From contig NZ_SWKP01000009.1 in NCBI RefSeq assembly GCF_005871165.1, positions 62,001 through 126,000 of the forward strand: 64,000 bases of DNA. Direction: 5' to 3'. This DNA comes from Maricaulis alexandrii (GTDB lineage Bacteria; Pseudomonadota; Alphaproteobacteria; Caulobacterales; Maricaulaceae). The notes below the pieces were generated by a model, which saw only the letters and a list, made by a program, of their open reading frames with translations, ran no database searches and had not been told where the DNA came from. This document shows positions 52,245 through 61,443 of the stretch, in pieces; position 1 is the first letter of the stretch, and the number at the start of each line of letters is the position of its first letter. Made by a program: the position numbers and the translations under genes.

Positions 52245-54994
52245 AAATAGGCCGTCGCGTTGACGCCGGAACCGCCGCTCAGACGGGCCAGGCCGGCCTG
52301 GTAATTGGCCAGCTGTGCGGAGACATGGGCCGGAACCGGGCCGCCCTGCTTGCCGGCCTGCGGGCCTTCCAGCAGCGCCTTGAGCGCCGGATCCATCGTG
52401 ATGTCGCGATAGGCGCGCTGCAGTTTCGACATCGCCGTCTCGATGAATTCATACGCTTTTTCGGCATCTTCCAGCGAGCCGATCGTCATGGTCGGCGGCA
52501 GGTCGAGCGCATGCAGCGGCGGCGCGTCGGAGGTCTTTTCATCCTTGTCGAGCAGGGAGCCCGTATTCACGATGGCACCGGCCTGCAGCCCCATGGACTT
52601 CAGCAGGTCGCGGCCATCGGCGCCGGCAAACAGCTCGATGGTGGAGCCTTCGGCGGCCTTGATGCGCAGCATGTCGCCCTCGGACGACCGGCGCACATCC
52701 GCCGTCCCGTCCAGCACCAGGGCTGCATTGATCTTGAAAGTCAGGGAGCGGATCGTGTCATCACCGTCCAGCGAGATCTTCTTGCGGCGGCCGCCATTCA
52801 CCGAGACGTAGAAATAGTCGTCCTCACGGGCCGAACTGCGGTCGGCGATCACGCGGCTGTCGGAATAGGTCACCGTGCCGCTGGGCAGGCCCAGCGCGTC
52901 CAGAACGGAATCGTCGGAGGCGGACACGGCGATACCCGCGGCGGCGGCCAGGCCATTGCGGCCGGAGATCTGGTGGCTCCAGTCCAGCGCGCCCGTGGCA
53001 CCGTCGATCTGGGCCGCGAAGGCATCGCGCTCCCCGTTCAGCGTATCGCCATTGATCCCGCCCAGCGTCTTGCCGGCGATATAGACCTTGCCGTTCAGCA
53101 CCTGGATGGCGGACGCCCCGTCATCCTCGGCGGACCCGACAAAGGTCGTGTAATCGATCGTCGCGGACGCCCCATCGGTGAACTTCACCAGGAAGGCATC
53201 ACGCACGCCGCCATTATGGGCGCCCACCGGCGCACTCGGAGCAAACGCGCCACCGGCCGCCCCGGTCAGATAGATATCCGAGCCTTCCACGGCGATCCCG
53301 CCGATACTGCCCGTATCCAGATCGCCCAGATTCTGTTCCCAGATGGCCGCTGACGTGCTGTCCGCCGCGTCGAATTTGCGCAGGACGGCGCTGCCGCCCT
53401 CATTGGAGGCGACCAGAAGATTGCCGTCATCGGCGATCGCGATCGCCGAAATGGTTTCATCGCCGACATCGCCGATGCGCCGGGTCCACAAGGATGTACC
53501 GTCCGCACCGATGGCGCGGATATAGCCATCGCTCAGCCCGCCGGCATGCGCTTCGCCGCCAAAGCCCGACGCCGCCTTGCCGGCCACATAGACCGTGCCG
53601 TCGTCTGCCACCGCGACCGCGGTCGCATTGTCATCGCCCGTACCGCCGAAGCGCTGCGTCCACTGCTCCACACCGGCCGCATTGTATTTGACGGCGATAC
53701 TGTCCGATCCGCCGATATCCGTGCTGTCGCCCAGACCGCCGGACACCTTGCCGGCAACCACGACATTGCCATTGGCATCGACCGCGACGCTGGCGCCTTC
53801 AGCACTGTCCGCCGCGCCGAGCACCCGGCTCCAGACGCGCTTGCCCGTGCTGTCATACTTGGCCAGGACCAGGTCCTGCTCGCCCTTGAGAACCTGCCCG
53901 TCCGTGGACGCCGTCGTCTTGCCGACCACATAGATCCCGCCATCGCCGGTCGAGACCGTGTCCATGATCTCCAGCGGATTGTCTTCCAGCTTGGTCCGGG
54001 TCTCGCCCTCCTCGCCGCCGACGACCGCCACTTCCGATTCTGTCGCATCCGCTGAGAAACGCGTGGAATAGCCGGTTGTGGGATCGCCGCTCGCCAGATC
54101 GGTCAGTTTCACGATCTGGCCGCCAGCCGTTTCATTGATGCCGGACGTGCCGGCGAAATACAGGGCCGGCTCGGCCGCTGGCGCGGAGAAGCTGATCTGT
54201 TCAGTGGAAACGCCCTTGATCAGGAAGCCGAAATTGTCGCCGGGAATGACGCCGACATCATTTTCCTCGCCGATCTTAGTGCGCTCGAACCGCGTCACCA
54301 TGCCGGCCGCTTCCAGCTCGGCATTGATGTGGGCGGTGATGTTGTCGAGATTGCGGGTCTGGGCGCCCATATCAGCCAGATTGATCTGGACGTCAGTGGT
54401 CACACCACTCTTCTTCACCGAGATCGTGAACTGGACATCGCCGGTCAGGCTGGCCACCTCGGCGTCGAAAGCGCCCTTGTGGATCGTGCCGGTCTTGAAC
54501 TGGGAGAGACCGCGCGAAATCGCGACTTCACTCTCCAGCTTCCGCAGCTCCTCGCCCTTCAGCAGGGTCAGCTCTTCCAGGTCCAGCCCGTCGAAGAAAT
54601 CGCCCATCTGGCTGAGGCCCTTCACGAAAGCCTTCTCCAGAAAATCGCGGCGGACCTGGTTGGTCGATTTTTCGCGCGCTTCTTCCGCCAGTGCGGCCAG
54701 GCGTTTCAGGCCCTGATGCAGGGAAAAGAGTTTCTTGTGGTCGGCCGGCGCGTCGATGTCGGAGAATTCGCGATCCGGATTCAGGAAGAACTGGCCCGTC
54801 CCCAGCACCCGCCGGCGCATCTCTTCCAGGGTCTGGAGCTGGCTCGATCCGATTTCCCAGGGGGCCGCCACATCATCGGTCTTGCGCGAGGCGGACGCCG
54901 CCTGCGCATAGTTGGACGTGCCGATGGTCGCGTTGGTCACACGCGCCCCATACCAGCTGGTCAGCAGTCCCTGATTGATACCGATGATCGTCAC
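52241..54994 (-). CDS. flaEY: FlaEY-like flagellar protein with a beta-propeller insert
   Basis: A roughly 917-residue protein. Residues about 1-330 are helical and flagellin-associated (GINQGLLTSWYGARVTNATI onward). About 335-690 contain six or seven SBBP-type propeller repeats with the pattern AVAVDANGNVVVAGK, DSIAVKYNAAGVEQW and RFGGTGDD. About 720-790 have a flagellin-hook IN-like unit (VSVNGGRRKKISLDGDDTIR). The locus order beside flmA and the flagellins matches the Caulobacter flaEY locus. The start is taken as GTG 54994, with AAGG nine bases upstream. Confidence 0.8.
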   Translation of the reverse strand: MTIIGINQGLLTSWYGARVTNATIGTSNYAQAASASRKTDDVAAPWEIGSSQLQTLEEMRRRVLGTGQFFLNPDREFSDIDAPADHKKLFSLHQGLKRLAALAEEAREKSTNQVRRDFLEKAFVKGLSQMGDFFDGLDLEELTLLKGEELRKLESEVAISRGLSQFKTGTIHKGAFDAEVASLTGDVQFTISVKKSGVTTDVQINLADMGAQTRNLDNITAHINAELEAAGMVTRFERTKIGEENDVGVIPGDNFGFLIKGVSTEQISFSAPAAEPALYFAGTSGINETAGGQIVKLTDLASGDPTTGYSTRFSADATESEVAVVGGEEGETRTKLEDNPLEIMDTVSTGDGGIYVVGKTTASTDGQVLKGEQDLVLAKYDSTGKRVWSRVLGAADSAEGASVAVDANGNVVVAGKVSGGLGDSTDIGGSDSIAVKYNAAGVEQWTQRFGGTGDDNATAVAVADDGTVYVAGKAASGFGGEAHAGGLSDGYIRAIGADGTSLWTRRIGDVGDETISAIAIADDGNLLVASNEGGSAVLRKFDAADSTSAAIWEQNLGDLDTGSIGGIAVEGSDIYLTGAAGGAFAPSAPVGAHNGGVRDAFLVKFTDGASATIDYTTFVGSAEDDGASAIQVLNGKVYIAGKTLGGINGDTLNGERDAFAAQIDGATGALDWSHQISGRNGLAAAAGIAVSASDDSVLDALGLPSGTVTYSDSRVIADRSSAREDDYFYVSVNGGRRKKISLDGDDTIRSLTFKINAALVLDGTADVRRSSEGDMLRIKAAEGSTIELFAGADGRDLLKSMGLQAGAIVNTGSLLDKDEKTSDAPPLHALDLPPTMTIGSLEDAEKAYEFIETAMSKLQRAYRDITMDPALKALLEGPQAGKQGGPVPAHVSAQLANYQAGLARLSGGSGVNATAYF

Positions 54995-55222
54995 GATCAA
55001 ACACCTTTTCGTACTCGCTGCCCAATCTGGACCCGATCTGCAAACAAAGTGTTTCGAAACTCGGTTAAAAGCCGCCCATACAACGCATTTTCGGGGCCCG
55101 ATCCGGGCCGGATGTGCGCCCTGAAGCGCACTCTGCTAGACTGGCGGGCCGGCCTGCCCCTAACGCGCCGTTAACCCCGGCAGCGCAGCGTCGGACAAAG
55201 ATGACGATTCGCGAGGCCCCGC

Positions 55223-56296
55223 ATGTCCGACAAGACATCGCCCGACAACCCCTTCGAGGACATGATCCCGAGCCGCAGCTTTCTCGAGCCGCGCATGCCG
55301 CTGGACGGCAAGACCATCCTCGTCACGGGCGGGACCGGATCCTTCGGCCGCAAATTCACCGAGACGATCTGCCGGGAATTCAAGCCGAAGAAGCTGATCA
55401 TTTTTTCGCGCGACGAGCTCAAACAGTATGAAATGGCTCAGGATTTTTCGCCCAGCGATTATCCCTTCCTGCGCTATTTCATCGGCGATGTCCGCGACGA
55501 GGCCCGTCTCGACCAGGCCATGCGCGATGTCGATGTGGTGATCCACGCCGCCGCGCTGAAGCATGTCCCGATTGCCGAATACAATCCGTTCGAATGCATC
55601 AAGACGAATGTCATGGGGGCGGAGAATGTCGTTCGCGCGGCGATCAAGCGCGGGGTCAGCCATGTCTGCGCCCTGTCCACCGACAAGGCCGCCAACCCGA
55701 TCAATCTCTACGGCGCCTCCAAACTGGCGGCGGATAAAATATTCACCGCCGCCCAGCATATGGGCGGTGAAGGCGGCCCGGTCTTCTCGGTTGTCCGCTA
55801 CGGAAATGTCGTCGGCTCGCGTGGCTCCGTGATCCCCTATTTCCGCAAACTCGTCGATGACGGGGCCAAGGAATTGCCCATCACCGATCCGCGCATGACC
55901 CGTTTCTGGATCACGCTCGAGCAGGGCGTGAATTTCGTCCTCTCCAGCCTCGCCATGGCGCGCGGCGGCGAGATTTTCGTGCCCAAGATTCCCTCCATGT
56001 CGACGGCCGAACTGGCCCGCACCATGGCGCCGAACCTGCCACACAAGATTGTCGGCATCCGTCCGGGCGAGAAGCTCCACGAGATCATGGTGCCCGAGGA
56101 TGACAGCCGGACCACGGTGGAGCTGGCCGACCGCTACGCCATCCTGCCGGCCCATTCGGCCAAGATCATGGCCCGCTATCTGGCCACCGGCGGCAAGCTC
56201 GTCCCCGACGGTTTCCAGTACGCCTCCAACACCAATCCGGAACAACTCGACGGCGAAGCGCTGCGCGCCCTGATCGGCGAGGCGGCCGCGGCCTGA
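55223..56296 (+). CDS. flmA: UDP-GlcNAc 4,6-dehydratase (FlmA/PseB-like)
   Basis: A 357-residue extended SDR enzyme. The Rossmann motif TGGTGSFG lies at about 35-42, the catalytic region is CALSTDKAANPINLYGASKL, and the C-terminus has the substrate site GIRPGEKLHEIMVPEDD. PseB-type inverting dehydratases make the first intermediate of pseudaminic-acid-like sugars used to glycosylate flagellin. flmB is the next step and is encoded convergently. Confidence 0.92.
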   Translation: MSDKTSPDNPFEDMIPSRSFLEPRMPLDGKTILVTGGTGSFGRKFTETICREFKPKKLIIFSRDELKQYEMAQDFSPSDYPFLRYFIGDVRDEARLDQAMRDVDVVIHAAALKHVPIAEYNPFECIKTNVMGAENVVRAAIKRGVSHVCALSTDKAANPINLYGASKLAADKIFTAAQHMGGEGGPVFSVVRYGNVVGSRGSVIPYFRKLVDDGAKELPITDPRMTRFWITLEQGVNFVLSSLAMARGGEIFVPKIPSMSTAELARTMAPNLPHKIVGIRPGEKLHEIMVPEDDSRTTVELADRYAILPAHSAKIMARYLATGGKLVPDGFQYASNTNPEQLDGEALRALIGEAAAA

Positions 56297-56359
56297 GGTC
56301 ACCTCCCTCCTTCCCCTTGATGGGGAAGGTGGATCGCCGCAAAGCGGCGAGGCGGAAGG

Positions 56360-56452
56360 GGTGAAAGCGCACAGCGCTTTCGGATTCTCTGAAAATCACC
56401 CACTCCACCGCGCATGCGCGCGGTCCCCGCGCCCATCAAGGGCGAGGACCTG
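56360..56452. repeat. Dispersed intergenic repeat, copy 2 (inverted to copy 1)
   Basis: GTGAAAGCGCACAGCGCTTT followed by CACCCACTCCACCGCGCATG is the reverse complement of the sequence at 48238-48332. It fills the gap between the stops of flmA and flmB together with a hairpin (CGCCGCAAAGCGGCG) and overlaps the last 17 bases of flmB. Confidence 0.7.
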
Positions 56453-57629
56453 CCCCCTGCCCGTCCAGCACTGCCACCAGCGCATCCGCCACCCGCAACG
56501 GATCCTCATCCGCCATCCCCACAAACAACGGCAGGGAGAGGGTGCGTTCGTAATAATGCTGCGCGCCGGGCAATTCCTGGCGGCCGTAGAGGTCCAGATA
56601 ATAGGGCTGGTCTGGCACGGGGATGTAATGGACCTGGCTGCCAATGCCGACCTCGCGCAGACCTTCCATCACCTCGGTCCGGCTTACCCCTGCCCCCGCA
56701 AAATCGATCCGCACCGGATAGAGGTGCAGGCAGGGCTCACAATCGGGTGTGCGGGCCAGGGGCTGGATTTTCGGGGCCAGGGCCTCGAATACCGCATCAT
56801 AGCGGGCCGCCAGCTCGCGGCGGCGCGCCGTGAAATACTCCAGGCGTTTCAATTGCGAAAGCGCCAGAGCCGCCTGGATATCGCTGAGCCGGTAATTCCA
56901 GCCCAGCTCCACCATTTCGTGCCACCAGGGCTCGCCCGCCTGGCGCTGCATGCGGGCCGGATCGCGTTCGATCCCGTGACTGCGCAGACGCCGCAGCCGC
57001 TCGGCCATGACCGCATCATTGGTGGTCACCGCCCCACCCTCACCGGCGGCAATCGTCTTGACCGGGTGGAAGGAAAAACAGGCCGAAACGGAATGCCGAC
57101 AGGACCCGACCGGGTCGCCCGCATGCCGCGTACCCACCGCATGACAGGCATCCTCGACCAGGACCGCATCCGCCGTCGCCGCCAGCTGGGCGAGCCGGGC
57201 GACATCCTCGCACTGGCCAGCCAGATGAACCGGCAGGACCGCTCTCACCGGGCCGCGCAGGCGCGCAATCTCCAGCGCGACTTCCAGCGTGTCCGGCGTC
57301 ATCAGCCCGGTCTCCGGGTCGACATCGGCAAAGACGACATCGGCGCCGCAATAGCGCGCGGCATTGGCCGTCGCCACAAAGGTCACGGCCGGCACGATAC
57401 AGACATCGCCCGGCCCCACGTTCAGAGCCGCAAGCGCCAGGTGGAGCGCCGTCGTCCCGTTGGAACAGGCAATTGCATGCTCGGCCCCGCAGGCCGCCGC
57501 AAACGCCGTCTCGAAAGCATCCACCGCAGGACCGGTGGTCAGCCAGTCGCCCCGCAGGACTTCGGCCACAGCCTCGACATCCTGCTCATCGAGGGCCTGC
57601 CGCCCGTAAGGGAGAAATCTCTGTGTCAT
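56436..57629 (-). CDS. flmB: UDP-4-amino-4,6-dideoxysugar aminotransferase (FlmB/PseC-like)
   Basis: A 397-residue DegT/DnrJ/EryC1 aminotransferase. It has FLPYGRQALDEQDVEAVAEV at the start, the PLP lysine in FHPVKTIAAGEGGAV (about 192), and VEDACHAVGTRHAGD before it. It converts the FlmA 4-keto sugar into the 4-amino sugar on the way to the flagellin glycan. It lies after flagellin 1 on the same strand with a terminator between. Confidence 0.92.
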   Translation of the reverse strand: MTQRFLPYGRQALDEQDVEAVAEVLRGDWLTTGPAVDAFETAFAAACGAEHAIACSNGTTALHLALAALNVGPGDVCIVPAVTFVATANAARYCGADVVFADVDPETGLMTPDTLEVALEIARLRGPVRAVLPVHLAGQCEDVARLAQLAATADAVLVEDACHAVGTRHAGDPVGSCRHSVSACFSFHPVKTIAAGEGGAVTTNDAVMAERLRRLRSHGIERDPARMQRQAGEPWWHEMVELGWNYRLSDIQAALALSQLKRLEYFTARRRELAARYDAVFEALAPKIQPLARTPDCEPCLHLYPVRIDFAGAGVSRTEVMEGLREVGIGSQVHYIPVPDQPYYLDLYGRQELPGAQHYYERTLSLPLFVGMADEDPLRVADALVAVLDGQGAGPRP

Positions 57630-57672
57630 CGTGACCCCATCCTAGCGCCGAGATCATGAATTGAGTCGTACC

Positions 57673-57707
57673 AACGGAAACGGCCCTCCGGAAAGTCCGG
57701 AGGGCCG
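57673..57707 (-). terminator. Rho-independent terminator after flagellin 1
   Basis: A 12-base stem CGGCCCTCCGGA / TCCGGAGGGCCG, with T-rich sequence on the minus strand, lies 58 bases past the gene. Confidence 0.85.
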
Positions 57708-57764
57708 CGCCGTGGTGGTGGAGTTTGTGTGTTCCGGGTCCGGGAGAAACCCGGAACGAAACCC

Positions 57765-58598
57765 TTAGCCCTGGAACAGGGACAGGATGGTCTGCGGCTG
57801 CGAGTTGGCGATGGACAGCGCCTGGACACCCAGCTGCTGTTTCACCTGCAAGGATTGCAGCATGGCGCTTTCGACCGCGAGGTCGGCATCGACCAGGTCA
57901 CCGACACCCTTGTTCAGGCTGTCCATGAGCTTGCCGACAAAATTGCCGTGCGCTTCGAGTTTCTTGACGTCGGAGCCCAGATTGGCCAGCGCCTGGTTGA
58001 CGTTTTCCAGGCTCGTCTTGATGGCGCCGACCGCGGCCGTGGCCAGCGTGACCGTGCCGAGGCTCGCCGTGGCGGCCAGGGTGATGATCGCGCCGCCGAT
58101 GCTCATGTCCTGCGTCTTCAGCGTGACCGTACGGGCTGCGTCCGCGTCGGCCAGGAACTGGATGCCGCCCGTGATCGAGCCGTCCAGGATATTGGCACCA
58201 TCGAACTCGGCGTTCTGCAGAATGCCGGCGACCTGGTCCAGCAGGGCCTTGAAGTCGGCGTCATAAGCCTGACGGGAGAAGGTATCGAGCGACGGGTCCA
58301 TGGCGGCGGTCGCTTTCTCGCGCATCTGGATCAGAAGGTCCGAGATGCTTTCGCCGGCGGCCAGCGCAACGTCACCGATCGTGGTGGCGCGATTGAGGCC
58401 GGTCTGGACAGCTTCCAGAGCGCCAATGTCCGAGCGCATGCCCTGGGCCACGGCGTAGATCGCCGCATTGTCCTTGGCACCCGCGATCTTGAGACCGGTA
58501 TTGATGCGGTTCTGAACGCCCTGCATCTCGTCATTGGTCTTGTTCAAATTCTGCAGCGCGATCATCGCGCCGGTATTGGTGTGAACGCTCATCGTCAT
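57765..58598 (-). CDS. Flagellin 1 (divergent, FljJ-like)
   Basis: A 277-residue flagellin: N-terminal D0/D1 (SVHTNTGAMIALQNLNKTND then VQNRINTGLKIAGAKDNAAI) and C-terminal D0 (QSLQVKQQLGVQALSIANSQ ending PQTILSLFQG), with a short variable centre. It is the most divergent of the three copies (DPSLDTFSRQAYDADFKALL in place of the shared helix of the others), as FljJ is in Caulobacter. It is its own unit with a perfect sigma-54 promoter and a terminator. Confidence 0.95.
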   Translation of the reverse strand: MTMSVHTNTGAMIALQNLNKTNDEMQGVQNRINTGLKIAGAKDNAAIYAVAQGMRSDIGALEAVQTGLNRATTIGDVALAAGESISDLLIQMREKATAAMDPSLDTFSRQAYDADFKALLDQVAGILQNAEFDGANILDGSITGGIQFLADADAARTVTLKTQDMSIGGAIITLAATASLGTVTLATAAVGAIKTSLENVNQALANLGSDVKKLEAHGNFVGKLMDSLNKGVGDLVDADLAVESAMLQSLQVKQQLGVQALSIANSQPQTILSLFQG

Positions 58599-58622
58599 GC
58601 GACATTCTCCCGCGTAGTCATT

Positions 58623-58639
58623 GCCGCTCCTTCAGCGGC
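58623..58639 (-). promoter_or_regulatory. Leader hairpin of flagellin 1 mRNA
   Basis: GCCGCTGAAGGAGCGGC on the minus strand forms a 6-base stem with loop GAAGG just after the predicted transcription start (about 58646). The AAGGAG inside it would be sequestered. It is a candidate site for FlbT-type control. Confidence 0.55.
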
Positions 58640-58657
58640 GGGTTCGCTGACCTATCC

Positions 58658-58672
58658 GCAACGAGCGTGCCA
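58658..58672 (-). promoter_or_regulatory. Sigma-54 promoter of flagellin 1
   Basis: On the minus strand TGGCACGCTCGTTGC is an exact match to TGGCAC-N5-TTGC. The start point would be near 58646. Confidence 0.9.
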
Positions 58673-58883
58673 GTTTTGGTTAATCGGAATTAGCGTTTTA
58701 ATTCAGATATATAGAAGATGAGAAGATTCCACCCGCACCGAGCCCGACCGGTAAAAAGATCGCTTTCTGCCGGGCCGTAGGCGTTTTTTGCCGGGTGGAA
58801 GTGGCGCGTTTGATCGAGCTGCCGCCCCCATCAACCGCCCTTCGCGCACCGTCTCCCCGGCGGGGAGAAGACATTCCCCAAAC

Positions 58884-58912
58884 ACAAAAAGCCCGCGGAC
58901 GGGCCGCGGGCT
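58884..58912 (-). terminator. Rho-independent terminator after flaG
   Basis: Stem AGCCCGCGG / CCGCGGGCT followed by five T on the minus strand, just downstream of the flaG stop. Confidence 0.85.
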
Positions 58913-58942
58913 TTTGGGGGTTGGACTGATCCGGAGGGTGGA

Positions 58943-59311
58943 TCAGGCGGTCCGGTTGAGAAGTCCGGCTGTCTTGGTTCTCAGATATTCCATCAGGTCG
59001 CCATGCTTTTCCGGCGGCCAACGGCGGATGGTTTCGCCGGTATCCTGGTCGATCATGAGATAGATGTAATCGCCGGACGTGTCGTCCTGCATGATCTTCA
59101 GGCGTGAATTCTTGAGTGAGTCTTCGGCCAGCCGTTCAATGTCGGCGGCGCGCTGTTCGCGCTGATCACTGGTGTCAGCCGGCTTGTCGGCCTGCTGAAG
59201 CGGCTCGACCCGTCGCACATTGTTCTGCGCGCGGTCGGCTTGGAGATCTCTGCTTTCGGTGTAGTTCGCCACCGTCACAGGTCTGCTGGTATTGAACCCC
59301 GTCTCTGCCAT
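58943..59311 (-). CDS. flaG: FlaG-family flagellar protein
   Basis: A 122-residue protein whose C-terminal half has the FlaG signature: RLKIMQDDTSGDYIYLMIDQ then DTGETIRRWPPE. FlaG proteins affect filament length. The N-terminal half is charged and disordered. No sigma-54 promoter was seen in the 102-base gap to flagellin 2. Confidence 0.88.
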   Translation of the reverse strand: MAETGFNTSRPVTVANYTESRDLQADRAQNNVRRVEPLQQADKPADTSDQREQRAADIERLAEDSLKNSRLKIMQDDTSGDYIYLMIDQDTGETIRRWPPEKHGDLMEYLRTKTAGLLNRTA

Positions 59312-59371
59312 GTTGCTATCAAGAGCGGCTTCTTGGCCCGCTCATGCCTCATATCCCCTCACCGCGAACGC

Positions 59372-59405
59372 GGAAATCGGGTGGCGGAGCGAGGCTCCGC
59401 CACCC
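59372..59405 (-). terminator. Terminator-like hairpin after flagellin 2
   Basis: A 12-base perfect stem GGGTGGCGGAGC / GCTCCGCCACCC with a GAG loop. The T-tract is short (TTT), so it may terminate only partly and let flaG be read through. Confidence 0.7.
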
Positions 59406-59413
59406 ATTCCGAA

Positions 59414-60238
59414 TTAGCGGAAGTAACCCAGGATCGTGCTGGGCGCCGAGTTGGCGATGGACAGAGCCTGCACACCCAGCTGCTGCTTGACCTGCAGCGA
59501 CTGAAGGCGGGCGCTTTCCTTGGCCAGGTCAGCGTCGACCAGGTTGCCGATCCCCGTTTCCAGAGCGTCGGACAGCTTGCCCACGAAGCTCTTGTGGACT
59601 TCCAGCGACTTCGAAGCCGTGCCGAGCTTGGCCAGCGAAGCGTTCAGGTTGTCCAGGGAGGTTTCAATCGTGGCAACCATCGTCGACGCGTCGCCAGCGG
59701 AGGCGAAGGAGGACGTAGCCGTCACGGTCACGGTGCCACCGCCGAGCGTCATGTTGGCGTCGGAGATGGTGATCGTGTTGGAACCGTCAGCATTGGCCAG
59801 GGCCGAGATCGAGGTCACGGTACCGTTGATCAGGTTCGTACCATTGAATTCGGCGTTGGACGCGATCGTGGTGACCTGGTCACGCAGGGCCTTGAAGTCT
59901 TCGTTCAGGGCGGTGCGGGACGCAGCGTCCAGCGAGGTGTCGGAAGCGGCCAGGGCTTTTTCCTTCATCTCGATCAGGAGATCGGAGATGGCCTCACCGG
60001 CAGCCAGAGCAACGTCGGTGGTGGACTGAGCCAGGTCGAGCGAGTTGCCGACAGCAGCATAGCCGTTCACGTCCGAACGCATTTTCTGGGCGATCGCGTA
60101 GATACCACCATTGTCCTTGGCGGACGAGACAGCCAGACCGGTGTTGATGCGGTTCTGGACGGTCTGCAGGTCGCGATTGGTCTGGTTGAGGTTTTGCAGC
60201 GCCATCATGGCGCCCGGATTGGTGTTGATAGTAGCCAT
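59414..60238 (-). CDS. Flagellin 2 (FljK/FljL-like)
   Basis: A 274-residue flagellin: ATINTNPGAMMALQNLNQTN, RINTGLAVSSAKDNGGIYAI, and the C-terminal SLQVKQQLGVQALSIANSAP. It is nearly identical in the D1 helices and centre to flagellin 3 (ANADGSNTITISDANMTLGG), which points to a tandem duplication. The start at 60238 is set by MATINTN and GGAAAGG upstream. Confidence 0.95.
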   Translation of the reverse strand: MATINTNPGAMMALQNLNQTNRDLQTVQNRINTGLAVSSAKDNGGIYAIAQKMRSDVNGYAAVGNSLDLAQSTTDVALAAGEAISDLLIEMKEKALAASDTSLDAASRTALNEDFKALRDQVTTIASNAEFNGTNLINGTVTSISALANADGSNTITISDANMTLGGGTVTVTATSSFASAGDASTMVATIETSLDNLNASLAKLGTASKSLEVHKSFVGKLSDALETGIGNLVDADLAKESARLQSLQVKQQLGVQALSIANSAPSTILGYFR

Positions 60239-60269
60239 TTCTTGGCCCTTTCCTGTTCTAGTGTTGTCA

Positions 60270-60299
60270 CGAGCCTTTTGCTCGCCAGGTCTTCTGACC
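60270..60299 (-). promoter_or_regulatory. Two leader hairpins of flagellin 2 mRNA
   Basis: CGAGCAAAAGGCTCG (60270-60284) and GGTCAGAAGACC (60288-60299), read on the minus strand, lie between the predicted start (about 60301) and the gene. Flagellin 3 has a like-sized pair. Confidence 0.55.
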
Positions 60300-60312
60300 C
60301 AACCCATAAACA

Positions 60313-60327
60313 GCAAGGGCAATGCCA
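60313..60327 (-). promoter_or_regulatory. Sigma-54 promoter of flagellin 2
   Basis: TGGCATTGCCCTTGC on the minus strand matches the consensus with one mismatch in TGGCAC. The start point would be near 60301. Confidence 0.85.
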
Positions 60328-60543
60328 GTTTACGATTGACAGGCGGGGTTAACGGGCCCGCACCTGATTCGAAACGGCCCTCGGCGAATCACTCTGGTTA
60401 ACCGGTAACGAACCGCCCGGCAGAAATTGCCGGGGCACCCCCAAAATCGCTAGGAAAAATTTGCCGGTCGGCAAAAATTTATGCTTAAAAATGAGTTAAT
60501 TCCGGAATTCAGGCATGCTGACGCGCCAGCGCCGAGAATGCAG

Positions 60544-60580
60544 AAAAAAATTGTCGGGACCGCGAAACCGCGGTCCCGAC
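60544..60580 (-). terminator. Rho-independent terminator after flagellin 3
   Basis: Stem GTCGGGACCGCG / CGCGGTCCCGAC (12 bases, loop of four) followed by TTTTTTT on the minus strand. Confidence 0.92.
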
Positions 60581-60596
60581 CAAAACGAACGGGCGA

Positions 60597-61424
60597 TTAG
60601 CCGAAGAAGGACAGGATCGTCTGCGGCGCCTGGTTGGCGATGGAGAGAGCCTGGACCCCCAGCTGCTGCTTGACCTGCAGCGACTGAAGGCGGGCGCTTT
60701 CCTTGGCCAGGTCGGCGTCGACGAGATTGCCGATACCCGTCTCCAGCGCATCGGACAGCTTGGTCACGAAGGACTTGTGGACCTCCAGAGACTTGGCAGC
60801 CGTACCGACTTTCGCCAAGGACGCGTTCAGATTGTCCAGAGACGTCTCGATGGTCGAAACCAGCGTGGACGCATCTCCGGCCGAAGCGAAGGATGCCGTC
60901 GCGGCGACCGTCACCGTACCACCGCCGAGCGTCATGTTGGCGTCGGAGATGGTGATGGTGTTGGAGCCGTCAGCATTGGCCAGGGCCGTCACCGAGGTCA
61001 CCGTCCCGTTGATCAGGTTGGTGCCGTTGAATTCGGCATTCGACGTGATCGTCGTGATCTGGTCACGCAGCGCCTTGAAGTCTTCGTTCAGGGCGGTACG
61101 CGAAGATGCATCGAGCGACGCGTCGGACGCGGCCAGGGCCTTTTCCTTCATTTCGACCAGCAGGTCGGAAATCGCTTCACCGGCGGCAAGTGCCACATCG
61201 GTGACGGACGTGGCCAGGTCCAGAGAGTTCTGGACCACACCATAGCCGGCGACCTGGGAGCGCATGCGCTGGGCGATGGCGTAAATGCCGCCATTGTCCT
61301 TCGCACTGGCCACTTCCAGACCGGTATTGATGCGGTTTTGTACCTGGGTCAGGTCCATATTCGTCTTGTTCAAGTTCTGCAGCGCCATCATGGCGCCAGC
61401 GTTGGTGTTGACAGAGAGCGTCAT
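60597..61424 (-). CDS. Flagellin 3 (FljK/FljL-like)
   Basis: A 275-residue flagellin starting MTLSVNTNAGAMMALQNLNK. Its conserved D0/D1 sequences and central ANADGSNTITISDANMTLGG are shared with flagellin 2. GGAGG lies 9 bases upstream of ATG 61424. It is its own unit with a sigma-54 promoter and a strong terminator. Confidence 0.95.
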   Translation of the reverse strand: MTLSVNTNAGAMMALQNLNKTNMDLTQVQNRINTGLEVASAKDNGGIYAIAQRMRSQVAGYGVVQNSLDLATSVTDVALAAGEAISDLLVEMKEKALAASDASLDASSRTALNEDFKALRDQITTITSNAEFNGTNLINGTVTSVTALANADGSNTITISDANMTLGGGTVTVAATASFASAGDASTLVSTIETSLDNLNASLAKVGTAAKSLEVHKSFVTKLSDALETGIGNLVDADLAKESARLQSLQVKQQLGVQALSIANQAPQTILSFFG

Positions 61425-61443
61425 TATTAAGTCCTCCATTCTG

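Noticed and set aside
55020-55080. Possible sigma-54 promoter for flaEY (GCAAACAAAGTG)
   Set aside because: The -24 box would read AAACAC, lacking the required GG.
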